DNA from: an uncultured Bacilli bacterium | Lineage (GTDB): Bacteria > Bacillota_I > Bacilli_A > RF39 > UBA660 | DNA length: 35,606 bases | Assembly (NCBI GenBank): GCA_934098515.1 | Contig: CAKOOK010000013.1 | Coordinates: 1-35,606 of the forward strand | Direction of reading: 5' to 3' | Shown: one piece after another, positions 8,262 through 14,988 of the stretch | Layout of the letters: every line of letters begins with the position of its first letter | How positions within the stretch are numbered: the stretch's first letter is position 1 | Program-made: the position numbers and the translations under genes | Notes under the pieces: model-generated | Told to the model about the DNA's origin: nothing | Databases searched by the model: none | What the model saw: the letters and a program-made list of their open reading frames with translations, nothing else

Positions 8262-9011
8262 TCAAATCTCATTCTTATGATACTTTAAAATTAATTTATC
8301 ATCTATTCTTCTATAAGATACGTCTCCACTTCCGGCATAGCACCAGGGAGAGCTTGGCTTATGTGTTAGTTTTACAAGTTCATCAGCACTCATACTACCA
8401 TATTTATCTAAAGTCTTATCAATACTACTCAACTTTAAAATACCATTTTTTGCACAATATATTCTACTTCTAAAAGCCATGTCTTTTTTAGATTCATCAT
8501 ATAAAACTGAATCATCTTCTGCTTTTAAATCGTCATATCCACACTTTTTAAAAGTTTCATAAACACTTTCTATAACTGGTCCGTATTTAAATGCATATAT
8601 TTTATCATCAAACAATTTTTCTTTAGTATCACACAAGTAATCAGCATAACATAAATATACAAGTTTTTCTAACTTTAAATGAGTACATGGAATCTTTGTT
8701 AAAATATATCTAGCAGCATCAATCCCCTTAATCTGTCTATCCTTTAATAAAATGTCTGCAAATTCTTTTCTTGTCTCTATTACTTTAACATCTTCAAAAT
8801 ACTTATCATAATCACTTACGCTTTTAAAAGATTTACCTTTTGTTTGAATTACATGAACCGAAATAGGAAGACCATCACCACAAGTATTTCTTATGTAATC
8901 TAAATCACCTTGTATTCTTGCAGTATCCATCTCTCCTTCAAAAGTATAATGAAGTGCTATTCTTGTCCCCAAATAATAAGAACTACCTAAAATTATATAA
9001 TGTTTTATCAT
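8262..9011 (-). CDS. panA: Panacea-domain antitoxin (PanA, SocA/DUF4065-like)
   Basis: 249 residues. Residues about 95-225 carry the Panacea signature: IDAARYILTKI, then LKLEKLVYLCYADYL, DDKIYAFKYGPVIESVYE, and near the end LVKLTHKPSSPWCYAG. Known Panacea proteins are antitoxins that neutralise unrelated toxins placed next to them, including RelA/SpoT-type toxSAS enzymes. The gene overlaps the preceding RelA/SpoT-domain gene by 4 bases (ATGA), toxin first and antitoxin second. The N-terminal 95 residues (YYLGTRIALHYTFEGEMDTA) form an extra domain I cannot name; it may determine toxin specificity. A terminator follows. Confidence 0.8.
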   Translation of the reverse strand: MIKHYIILGSSYYLGTRIALHYTFEGEMDTARIQGDLDYIRNTCGDGLPISVHVIQTKGKSFKSVSDYDKYFEDVKVIETRKEFADILLKDRQIKGIDAARYILTKIPCTHLKLEKLVYLCYADYLCDTKEKLFDDKIYAFKYGPVIESVYETFKKCGYDDLKAEDDSVLYDESKKDMAFRSRIYCAKNGILKLSSIDKTLDKYGSMSADELVKLTHKPSSPWCYAGSGDVSYRRIDDKLILKYHKNEI

Positions 9012-9616
9012 GAAATATCACCCTTTTCTTTTTCCCATTTAACATAATCTTGTTTATAAATACTATGTGATTTTAAATTTATTTGTTCGTCATTTTCATA
9101 CCATAACTGTAACTCCCACTGAAAACATGTGTTATCAATTTCATTACCAAAATATATATGAATCGCTTTATAATCCATTTTACTTGAATCAATAACTTTA
9201 ATTTTAGGAAATGTCTCATTAATATGTTTAATAATATTATAATTAATATTTTCCTTTAATATTATTCTTATACCAAATATATCATTTAGGCATTTCTTTA
9301 TTGGAATGTTCCCATTTTCGTGATTTAAATAATAGTTTCTAATTTTGTATTGAATGGAGTTTAATGTTTTAACTCTTGTCGTAACTCTATAGCTAGACTG
9401 ACAGTTAATAATACTATTAGACGACTCTGTAATAATATCATTTAAATAATCGCGAAGTTTTGAAATATAAATATAAAAATCATCATCGCCATAAATATTT
9501 CTAACAGTTTTCCTTTTTAAATTCATTGGACTATAAAAATTTGCCTGCTTTAAGCAATCATTTATTATTGAATATTGTTTTATTATTTCTTCAATTACTA
9601 TGTCTAATTCTTTCAT
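9008..9616 (-). CDS. RelA/SpoT-domain toxin (toxSAS-type small alarmone synthetase)
   Basis: 202 residues with a RelA/SpoT nucleotidyltransferase domain and no hydrolase, TGS or ACT domains. Visible motifs are TTRVKTLNSIQYKI (basic ATP-binding loop), DIFGIRIIL (the DxxGxR strand), SSKMDYKAIHIYF (matching the usual YRSLH) and WELQLWYE (the ExQ strand). Small enzymes of this kind next to a Panacea gene act as toxins, either making alarmones such as ppApp/ppGpp or pyrophosphorylating tRNA; which applies here cannot be read from sequence. The start is not led by a strong ribosome site. A promoter precedes it, so the pair is an independent unit between ackA and the sigma-like gene. Confidence 0.8.
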   Translation of the reverse strand: MKELDIVIEEIIKQYSIINDCLKQANFYSPMNLKRKTVRNIYGDDDFYIYISKLRDYLNDIITESSNSIINCQSSYRVTTRVKTLNSIQYKIRNYYLNHENGNIPIKKCLNDIFGIRIILKENINYNIIKHINETFPKIKVIDSSKMDYKAIHIYFGNEIDNTCFQWELQLWYENDEQINLKSHSIYKQDYVKWEKEKGDIS

Positions 9617-9646
9617 TCAATTATATCCAATCTAAATTACAAAAAT

Positions 9647-9675
9647 ATTATAACACGCATTCCATTTTTTTACAA
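9647..9675 (-). promoter_or_regulatory. Promoter of the toxSAS-Panacea operon
   Basis: On the minus strand TTGTAA (9675-9670) lies 17 bases from TATAAT (9652-9647), giving transcription from near 9640, about 24 bases ahead of the toxin start. Confidence 0.7.
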
Positions 9676-9679
9676 CAAA

Positions 9680-9712
9680 TGTTCTTATAAAACATGCCCT
9701 AAAGCATATTCT
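9680..9712 (-). terminator. Terminator overlapping the sigma-like gene stop
   Basis: On the minus strand ATGC pairs with GCAT around the stop codon and a short T-rich stretch follows. The stem is only four to five pairs, so termination may be partial. Confidence 0.45.
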
Positions 9713-11216
9713 TATATTCCTTTTTAAAGCCTACACTAACATGAGTTTTATCTTCTAATTTATACTCTCTTACTATTTTAGAAACTTTTGCGTAAGTATC
9801 ATCAACTTCTTCTATAGTTATGCCAAAGTAATATGCTATATCTTGCTTATCATAAACCTTACCACATAATCCTTTAAGCATTACATAAATGCTAAGTTCA
9901 TTAGTGTAAAGCACTTCTAATAACTTCTTATATTTAGAAGACTCTATGAAGTCAAGTACTCTTTCATAGACTTTCTTGTTAACTACGTAATCATCAATAA
10001 AATCTATCTGACTATTAATACTTTTTCCAATGATAGTATTTGCTTTAGATGCTTCTCTACCAGAATCTATCTTACTTTTTAAATCATAATAATAAGTTTC
10101 TAAAATATTTTTATCTTCTCCAGAAGCAATTAAACTATCAATAAATGATGTAGCCCCCTTTTGAACAATTCTCGCACATTTATATAAGATGTCGTCTGTT
10201 ACTAAAACGTTCTTATCTATTTCTTTTTTTACATATTCTACTACTTTATTACTAGATTCTGTATAATTATCACTATCTAAAACTGCTCTACCGATGCCAA
10301 TTAAACCCAATAGTTCTTTTCTTTCATAATCACTACTATCTGTTATTATATCTTTTACTTGGTTTCTATGTATATCTATTAAAGAAATTAATGCAACAAT
10401 ATCTCTTTTAACTCTACGGAAAAGTTTCTTTTCAGCATTAACATTCTTTAATGAATTACTAATCTCTGGTAGTATATCTTTATAAAGTCTTAGTATTTCT
10501 TCTTCACTTAAACTCTTATCAGCATTATCTAATCTTTTTAATACAAGACTTCTATCTTTTTCACTAAGCGTTCTTATTAAATATCTAAGTTTAAAACTAG
10601 AATAATCTTTAAATCTTTCTTTTATACTTATAGGTTTATCTCCAGTACCTAGCTCACTAACATAAATCTTAAATAGTTCTAAATATTTTTTTATTAGTCT
10701 ACCTACAGTACTTTTATCCAAACCAAAAATATCAGCAATATCTTTTTGTCTATAATTTTTACCATTAAGTCCAAGATATAAATTTAATATCTTCTTATCT
10801 CTTTCATTATCTATACTTGTAACTAGTCTCGTAAGAACTTCTCTAAAACTTTTACTATCAATATTACTTGTAATATCTACGCCATCACTGATATATTCAA
10901 TAAGTGGTTCGTTTCTTGTTTTATTGTTTGGAGCGTCTAAAATATACTCAGCTTTTTCTTTATAATAACTTCTATAATACATATTTAATTCATTCTTAAT
11001 ACATTTAGCTGCGTAAGTGCTAAAACTATAACTACTATAAATATCAAATGTATCAACAGCCCTTATAAGACCGATAAGTCCTATTTGATAATTGTCCTCA
11101 GTATTATCGAAACCACTTTTATGAACTAAATAATATACTAGTTTCATATTATTAGAAATAATTTCTTCTCTTGCAGACATATCTCCATTATATAATCTTA
11201 GAAATAACTCTTTCAC
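9699..11216 (-). CDS. Tandem-duplicated sigma-70-like factor
   Basis: 505 residues from a GTG at 11216 with AAGGGG eight bases upstream; the longer frame to 11255 would begin inside the promoter. Residues about 20-88 are a clear sigma region 2 like SigK/SigE: NMKLVYYLVHKSGF, YQIGLIGLIRAVDTFD, FSTYAAKCIKNELNMYYRS. Residues about 123-185 are region 4 with a helix-turn-helix (RQKDIADIFGLDKSTVGRLI). After a linker a weaker copy appears: about 270-340 has ELLGLIGIGRAVLDSDNY and VVEYVKKEIDKNV, and about 413-485 has KQDIAYYFGITIEEVDDTY. The protein is about twice the length of an ordinary sporulation-type sigma factor. Residues for core and -10 recognition look intact only in the first copy. It has its own promoter. 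Confidence 0.75.
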   Translation of the reverse strand: MKELFLRLYNGDMSAREEIISNNMKLVYYLVHKSGFDNTEDNYQIGLIGLIRAVDTFDIYSSYSFSTYAAKCIKNELNMYYRSYYKEKAEYILDAPNNKTRNEPLIEYISDGVDITSNIDSKSFREVLTRLVTSIDNERDKKILNLYLGLNGKNYRQKDIADIFGLDKSTVGRLIKKYLELFKIYVSELGTGDKPISIKERFKDYSSFKLRYLIRTLSEKDRSLVLKRLDNADKSLSEEEILRLYKDILPEISNSLKNVNAEKKLFRRVKRDIVALISLIDIHRNQVKDIITDSSDYERKELLGLIGIGRAVLDSDNYTESSNKVVEYVKKEIDKNVLVTDDILYKCARIVQKGATSFIDSLIASGEDKNILETYYYDLKSKIDSGREASKANTIIGKSINSQIDFIDDYVVNKKVYERVLDFIESSKYKKLLEVLYTNELSIYVMLKGLCGKVYDKQDIAYYFGITIEEVDDTYAKVSKIVREYKLEDKTHVSVGFKKEYKNML

Positions 11217-11243
11217 ATAAATTTCCCCTTTGTTAGTTCGCCT

Positions 11244-11272
11244 ATTATACCACAAATATGAAAAAATACCAA
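11244..11272 (-). promoter_or_regulatory. Promoter of the sigma-like gene
   Basis: TTGGTA (11272-11267), 17 bases, then TATAAT (11249-11244) preceded by TGTGG, close to an extended -10. This decides the GTG start at 11216, because the upstream in-frame ATG would lie in the promoter. Confidence 0.7.
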
Positions 11273-11314
11273 ATTATGCTAATATTTATAGTTAATTCGC
11301 GATTAAATGATATT

Positions 11315-11464
11315 CTAAGACACTAATTTTATGGAACAAATGTAATTGAATATTTCTTTATACTTTCTTCCAGTTAAAGATGTAATAAAGTAAGATAAAA
11401 CAGTAATTCTATTATTAAATATAGGAGAAGAAAAGTTAAGGTGCTTACTGCTTTTTAAATCCAT
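11315..11464 (-). other. Small open frame, coding status uncertain (49 codons)
   Basis: The gap 11256-11627 has no recognised gene. An ATG at 11464 opens a 49-codon frame whose product contains SSPIFNNRITVLSYFITSL and GRKYKEIFNYICSIKLVS. No ribosome site precedes it, and it overlaps another short frame that stops at 11445. I do not recognise it. It may be a gene remnant or chance. Confidence 0.3.
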
Positions 11465-11594
11465 CACTATATTTAGGTTTAATATAACTTTTAAACATAT
11501 CTTCTTCTTTATCTTTTAAATTAAAACCATATAAATTATTATACTCATTTATAAGTTTATCTTTGTTATTTCCATTTAAACTATAACCCTTCAA
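11445..11594 (-). pseudogene. Possible C-terminal gene remnant after thiI
   Basis: A frame of about 50 codons ends at 11445 with KSYIKPKYSDGFKKQ. It has coding-like composition (rich in Lys, Asn, Glu, Tyr) but no ATG and no ribosome site, and it starts directly after the thiI terminator hairpin. It looks like the tail of a protein whose front is gone. Family unknown. Confidence 0.35.
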
Positions 11595-11595
11595 A

Positions 11596-11626
11596 AAATA
11601 TCACCCACTTTTATTATGGGTGATAT
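11596..11626 (-). terminator. thiI terminator
   Basis: A strong hairpin on the minus strand: ATATCACCCA pairs with TGGGTGATAT and is followed by a T run. Confidence 0.85.
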
Positions 11627-11627
11627 C

Positions 11628-12800
11628 TTATAAAATATTATCAAACTCTTCTTCTTTTCTAGGTAAAGTAATTGTTTCTTTAGTCTTAATTGCTTCTTTA
11701 ATTAAAGCGTTATAATCAAATTTTTCTTCGTATTCTCTAGCAAGTTCCTTCTCTGGATTAATAACTGGATGTTCTGGCACAAATATAGTGCAGCAATCTT
11801 CATAAGGAAGTATGCTTGTTTCGTATGTTCCTATTTTTTTAGCTATATCAATAATTTCTAATTTATCTAAGCAACATACTGGTCTAATAACTGGCATCTT
11901 TACTACTTCATTAATTGCATTCATACTAGTTAATGTTTGACTAGCAACTTGTCCAATGCTTTCCCCATTAACAATACACTTACAGTTTTCTCTATGAGCA
12001 AGCATCTCAGCTATTCTATACATACATCTACGCATGATGGTAATCATGTACTCTTTAGGACAATTCTTATAAATAACTTCTTGGATATCTGTAAAATGGA
12101 TAATATGTACTTTTATATAATTACTATAATCTGATAACTTTTCTGCTAAAGTAAGAACCTTATTTAATGCTTCTTTACTAGTATGAGGAGGACTATCAAA
12201 ATATACACACTCTAATCTTACTCCTCTTTTCATTGCTAAATATCCTGCTACTGGAGAATCTATTCCTCCACTAAGCATAAGCATACCTTTTCCAAGTGTA
12301 CCTAAAGGATAACCGCCTAATCCCTTTTCTTTATCAAAATAAATTAGAGAATAATCTTTTCTAATTTCAACATTAATAAGAAGATCAGGGGTACTAACAT
12401 CAACCTTTTTACCAGAGATATTTCTTAAAATAACTCCACCAAGATATTTACTTATCTCCATACTATTCATTTCATAAGACTTATCACTTCTCTTAGTGCT
12501 TACTTTAAATGTATTAAAATCTCTTTCTTTAACAAGTTTAACTAATTCTAGAGAAATAATATCTATATTATTAGTCTCTAACTTATAACCAATCTCATAC
12601 TCATGAATACCAAAAGTTTTATTTAAAGCTTCTTTTACTATATCATTAGTCTGACCAAAAATAATCATTCTTCCATGATCATACTCTACATCATTATCTA
12701 TCTTCTTGCTTAAGTCATTTCTTAATGCTTTTATAAAATAATTAATATTATCTTTCTTAGTATTAAGTTCGCCATATTTAATAATTATAACCTTTTCCAT
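11628..12800 (-). CDS. thiI: tRNA 4-thiouridine synthase ThiI
   Basis: 390 residues. ThiI adenylates U8 of tRNA and transfers sulfur to it; it can also supply sulfur for thiazole synthesis. The N-terminal ferredoxin-like and THUMP domains span about 1-165 (IIIKYGELNTKKDN at the front, with LLINVEIRKDYSLIYFDKEKG near the end). The PP-loop ATPase follows with MLMLSGGIDSPVAGYLAMKRG. There is no C-terminal rhodanese domain, as in Bacillus ThiI. CMYRIAEM and DCCTIFVPEHPV carry the late conserved cysteines. The ribosome site is AAGGAGTG. Its usual sulfur donor, a cysteine desulfurase, is encoded upstream at 15065, separated here by inserted genes. Confidence 0.93.
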   Translation of the reverse strand: MEKVIIIKYGELNTKKDNINYFIKALRNDLSKKIDNDVEYDHGRMIIFGQTNDIVKEALNKTFGIHEYEIGYKLETNNIDIISLELVKLVKERDFNTFKVSTKRSDKSYEMNSMEISKYLGGVILRNISGKKVDVSTPDLLINVEIRKDYSLIYFDKEKGLGGYPLGTLGKGMLMLSGGIDSPVAGYLAMKRGVRLECVYFDSPPHTSKEALNKVLTLAEKLSDYSNYIKVHIIHFTDIQEVIYKNCPKEYMITIMRRCMYRIAEMLAHRENCKCIVNGESIGQVASQTLTSMNAINEVVKMPVIRPVCCLDKLEIIDIAKKIGTYETSILPYEDCCTIFVPEHPVINPEKELAREYEEKFDYNALIKEAIKTKETITLPRKEEEFDNIL

Positions 12801-12832
12801 ATTTGCACTCCTTTAGCCAAAAATATTCTAAC

Positions 12833-12871
12833 ATAAACAAAAAGAAAACTCCATCAAAAGATAAAGTTTCC
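12833..12871 (-). terminator. Terminator-like repeat copy ahead of thiI
   Basis: One of four copies of a module reading, on the minus strand, GGAAACTTTATCTTTTG, then TGGAGTTTTC and a T-rich run. AAACT pairs with AGTTT. It ends the TPR gene transcript and lies just upstream of thiI. The other copies are near 13910, 14131-14166 and 14819-14853. Confidence 0.65.
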
Positions 12872-12894
12872 ATAATTGAATTGATATTAATAAA

Positions 12895-13764
12895 TTATTT
12901 CTTACTATTTTTTATAACATATTCACTAATTGTTGGTACTGATGCTAAAAGAAAGCCATATTGTTCTAGATACATCATAACTTCAGAAGAATCACCCACA
13001 GAATAATATCCTGGAGTAACATTAGGATTTGCTTTCATAGTTCCTTTAAAAAATTTTACAAAATTAGGATTAGCTTTGTTTACTTTGTCTAAATACATTT
13101 GAGCTCTTTTTTGATTATCACGTTTAAAATATAAAATATATAAAGGTAGAAGCATTTCTAGTGTTTCTTCTTGATATTTTTTATGTAATTTAAGCATATC
13201 GCCTTCTTCTTCAAGACAAGCATATGTTGCCATTAGTAAATATCTAGCTCCCGTATTATCATTTTCATTTAGTCTTAATATTTCTTTACAAATATCACGT
13301 GCTTGTTTCATTTTACCTTCAAAAGCATAAAAATGTGCTTTAGCATACAAGCCTCTTATGTATGGTCTAGTTTCAAATATTCCATAAAAGTGCCCAATAT
13401 TATCTTTTTGAAAGTATTTTTCTTTTTCTAATCTAGTTTTTTCATGTTCTAATCCTTCGTCTAACATTTTTGTTTTTTTGATAGGATCATCTTCTAAATT
13501 AACTTGAAATAAGATTGCATCAAAACAATCAGGGCACACCTCATATGCTTCTTTCGCATATTTAATTGCTTGCTTTTTAGATTTAGCATTTTCAGCTTTT
13601 TCTAATAATTCATTAGCATCATCTAAAGGAGTATTTTCATACTCAATCGCACCAGCATTATACTTTAAAATAAATTCTTGTAATTTTTCATTTGCTTCAT
13701 CAATATTTTTAACATCATTTTCTTCCATAAACTTTTGTAACATATTATTTAACTTATTATTCAT
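12895..13764 (-). CDS. Tetratricopeptide repeat protein (ST7-like)
   Basis: 289 residues, helical, with a good GAGGGTG ribosome site. Residues about 45-75 (AENAKSKKQAIKYAKEAYEV) form one TPR-like pair. Residues about 130-210 contain ETRPYIRGLYAKAHFYAFEG, then ARDICKEILRLNENDNTGAR and LLMATYACLEE, a pattern seen in ST7-like TPR proteins of Bacillota. No enzyme motif or membrane segment is visible. Such proteins usually act in protein-protein contacts. The gene sits with the type III toxin-antitoxin cluster inside the desulfurase-thiI gap and may have arrived with it. Short tandem repeats lie in its leader. Confidence 0.7.
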   Translation of the reverse strand: MNNKLNNMLQKFMEENDVKNIDEANEKLQEFILKYNAGAIEYENTPLDDANELLEKAENAKSKKQAIKYAKEAYEVCPDCFDAILFQVNLEDDPIKKTKMLDEGLEHEKTRLEKEKYFQKDNIGHFYGIFETRPYIRGLYAKAHFYAFEGKMKQARDICKEILRLNENDNTGARYLLMATYACLEEEGDMLKLHKKYQEETLEMLLPLYILYFKRDNQKRAQMYLDKVNKANPNFVKFFKGTMKANPNVTPGYYSVGDSSEVMMYLEQYGFLLASVPTISEYVIKNSKK

Positions 13765-13804
13765 TTACTACACCCTCTTTTTTAAATATTAAATAATGAA
13801 TTAA

Positions 13805-13842
13805 ACGGAACTGAACAGAACTGAACAGAACTGAACGGAACC
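13805..13842. repeat. Ten-base tandem repeat in the TPR gene leader
   Basis: Just over three copies of a ten-base unit (plus strand CTGAACAGAA, last copy CTGAACGGAA) are flanked by CGGAA and CCAAAA. It lies about 40-80 bases ahead of the TPR gene start. The unit is not a multiple of three and the tract is noncoding. Confidence 0.85.
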
Positions 13843-13876
13843 AAAACCGTATAATGTCAAATTAATTCCCAATTCC

Positions 13877-13945
13877 TACTATTTCTCTCATCAACAGTAT
13901 TATAACAAAGAAAAAAAGTAAACTCCACCAAAAGATAATTAAATT
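13877..13945 (-). pseudogene. Decayed leader/terminator copy from a type III toxin-antitoxin unit
   Basis: On the minus strand this stretch matches the region between the functional antitoxin array and its toxin gene: ATCTTTTGGTGGAGTTT, a T run, TTTGTTATAATACTGTTG, then AGAGAAATAG where the toxin ribosome site and ATG would be. The 5' arm of the terminator stem and the start codon are gone. No toxin frame follows. Confidence 0.5.
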
Positions 13946-13958
13946 ATTTTATTTATTA

Positions 13959-14009
13959 CTGCAGAAATTTCTGCAGAGCTCTGCAGTAAGTCTGCAGTAA
14001 ACACTGCAG
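13959..14009. repeat. Five CTGCAG palindromes at helical spacing
   Basis: CTGCAG occurs at 13959, 13971, 13981, 13992 and 14004, that is every 10-12 bases. Pairs of them form longer inverted repeats, for example an 18-base perfect palindrome at 13959-13976 and GCTCTGCAG arms facing CTGCAGAGC. The tract is noncoding and lies in front of the decayed leader copy, in the place where an antitoxin array sits in the other two units. Confidence 0.85.
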
Positions 14010-14084
14010 AGCTATTTATTTGCTGCTCTTTAAAGCCATAGTCAAGTCACGTCATTAGTATTGCTAAAAGAATATAATTTTAAA

Positions 14085-14130
14085 TCTTTTATCTATCCTT
14101 ATTATTTTTCCTACAATAGTTTTATGTCAA
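14085..14130 (-). pseudogene. Remnant of a second type III toxin gene start
   Basis: Directly after the terminator of the second array, the minus strand reads ATAAAACTATTGTAGGAAAA, then ATAATAAGGATAGATAAAAG. This aligns with the leader and first codons of the intact toxin gene (CTATTGTTAGGGGGAAAATATG, AAGATAGA), but the ATG is lost and a stop follows within about a dozen codons. The rest of the gene is absent. Confidence 0.45.
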
Positions 14131-14166
14131 ACAAAAAAAGAAACTCCATCAAAAGATAAAGCCTCC
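14131..14166 (-). terminator. Terminator after the orphan antitoxin array
   Basis: The minus strand reads GGAGGCTTTATCTTTTGATG, then GAGTTTC and a run of seven T. GAGGCT pairs with AGTTTC using two G-U pairs, so the stem is kept although the bases differ from the copy near 14840. Confidence 0.7.
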
Positions 14167-14174
14167 TTACATTT

Positions 14175-14273
14175 TCGCCCGGAATAATTTATTACTCGCA
14201 CCATCCGGGAGCGATTAACATTTCTCGTTTGGAATAATTTATATCCCGCACCATCCAAGAGCGGTTAACATTT
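14175..14273 (-). ncRNA. Second (orphan) type III antitoxin RNA array, two repeats
   Basis: Two repeats of 50 and 49 bases (14273-14224, 14223-14175) are followed by a partial third unit. They share with the array at 14863-14961 the frame AAATGTTAAYCGCT, TGGTGCGRG and the AU-rich loop. Unit positions 16-20 pair with 41-45 (TTGGA with TCCAA; CCGGA with TCCGG). Positions 10-13 pair with 25-28 (CCGC with GCGG; TCGC with GCGA). The two stems interlock as an H-type pseudoknot. No intact toxin follows, so it may act as an extra antitoxin source or be decaying. Confidence 0.7.
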
Positions 14274-14281
14274 ACAAATAT

Positions 14282-14310
14282 AATATAACAAATTATTAAA
14301 GCTTAAACAA
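14282..14310 (-). promoter_or_regulatory. Promoter of the orphan antitoxin array
   Basis: TTGTTT (14310-14305), 17 bases, TATATT (14287-14282). The -10 region, TATATTATATTTG, matches the promoter of the functional array, but the -35 box is weaker than its TTGACA. Confidence 0.55.
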
Positions 14311-14319
14311 CTTAAAGTT

Positions 14320-14787
14320 TTAATTAATATCATCTAACATTTTTTTCTTAATCGCATCAATATCAGTAAAAAACAAATTTAATCCATTTTCTTTTAGAGA
14401 GAGCATATATTCAAAATTATTTATAATCTTTCTCTCAACAGCAGAAGCAATTTTAATAGGTCTACCATCAATTGTGTGCTTACTTTTAATAAATTTTTCT
14501 AATGTAGGAAAGGCATTTTGAAGCAAAATTACAGATTCCTTTCCAGCAATTTTTTTAATCATTATAGTCCTACATGAACCATACTTTTTTCTTTTTTTAT
14601 CAATAATTGCTTTATATTTATCAATTTTACTACTTAAAGGTATAAACCATAATATTATTCCATCTTTTATTGCTAAATAAGAAGGTCTAGAATGACCATT
14701 TTCATGATTAATCATTAAACCATCCTCGTTAATTATTGTAAAAAATTCATCTTTTATATGATATAAATATCCTGTCTCTATCTTCAT
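14320..14787 (-). CDS. Type III toxin-antitoxin endoribonuclease toxin (ToxN/AbiQ superfamily, CptN-like)
   Basis: 155 residues with an AGGGGG ribosome site. The protein opens MKIETGYLYHIKDEFF and has LWFIPLSSKIDKYKAIIDKK and ESVILLQNAFPTLEKFI, the pattern I associate with the CptN/TenpN branch of ToxN-type RNases. These toxins cut mRNA and their own repeat RNA and are held inactive by the processed pseudoknot RNA. The strongest support is position: two pseudoknot-forming repeats and an intrinsic terminator lie directly upstream in the same direction, exactly the type III layout. There is no protein antitoxin candidate next to it. Leaky readthrough of the terminator would set toxin level (known for the family). 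Confidence 0.78.
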   Translation of the reverse strand: MKIETGYLYHIKDEFFTIINEDGLMINHENGHSRPSYLAIKDGIILWFIPLSSKIDKYKAIIDKKRKKYGSCRTIMIKKIAGKESVILLQNAFPTLEKFIKSKHTIDGRPIKIASAVERKIINNFEYMLSLKENGLNLFFTDIDAIKKKMLDDIN

Positions 14788-14818
14788 ATTTTCCCCCTAA
14801 CAATAGCATTATAACAAA

Positions 14819-14853
14819 TAAAAAAAAGAAACTCCACCAAAAGATAAAGTTTC
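14819..14853 (-). terminator. Terminator between antitoxin array and toxin gene
   Basis: On the minus strand GAAACT (14853-14848) pairs with AGTTTC (14833-14828) and a T run follows. In type III systems a terminator at this place lets excess antitoxin RNA be made relative to toxin mRNA. Confidence 0.8.
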
Positions 14854-14862
14854 CTTACATTT

Positions 14863-14961
14863 TCGACCGAGATCATTTATTGCTCGCACCACTCGGAAGC
14901 GATTAACATTTCACGACTAGGATCACTTATTACCCGCACCACCTAGAAGCGGTTAACATTT
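14863..14961 (-). ncRNA. Type III antitoxin RNA array (two pseudoknot repeats)
   Basis: Two repeats of 50 and 49 bases (14961-14912 and 14911-14863) plus about 10 bases of a third. Within each unit positions 16-20 pair with 41-45 (CTAGG with CCTAG in the first, CCGAG with CTCGG in the second), and positions 10-13 pair with 25-28 (CCGC with GCGG, TCGC with GCGA). The order 10-13, 16-20, 25-28, 41-45 makes an H-type pseudoknot, the fold of known type III antitoxins. All differences in the stems are compensated. A consensus promoter precedes the array; a terminator and the toxin gene follow. Confidence 0.82.
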
Positions 14962-14988
14962 TCGATTGAACTAATTCAATGCAAATAT

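Noticed and set aside
12803..13006. A 67-codon plus-strand frame across the thiI/TPR gene boundary.
   Set aside because: It covers the terminator repeat and the 3' end of the TPR gene on the other strand and has no start signals.
14175..14961. The two repeat arrays as a CRISPR or a T-box leader (TGGTGCGRG resembles a T-box motif).
   Set aside because: There are only two units per array, no spacers and no cas genes. The stems vary between units, there is no specifier-loop structure, and the pseudoknot plus the toxin gene explain the pattern better.
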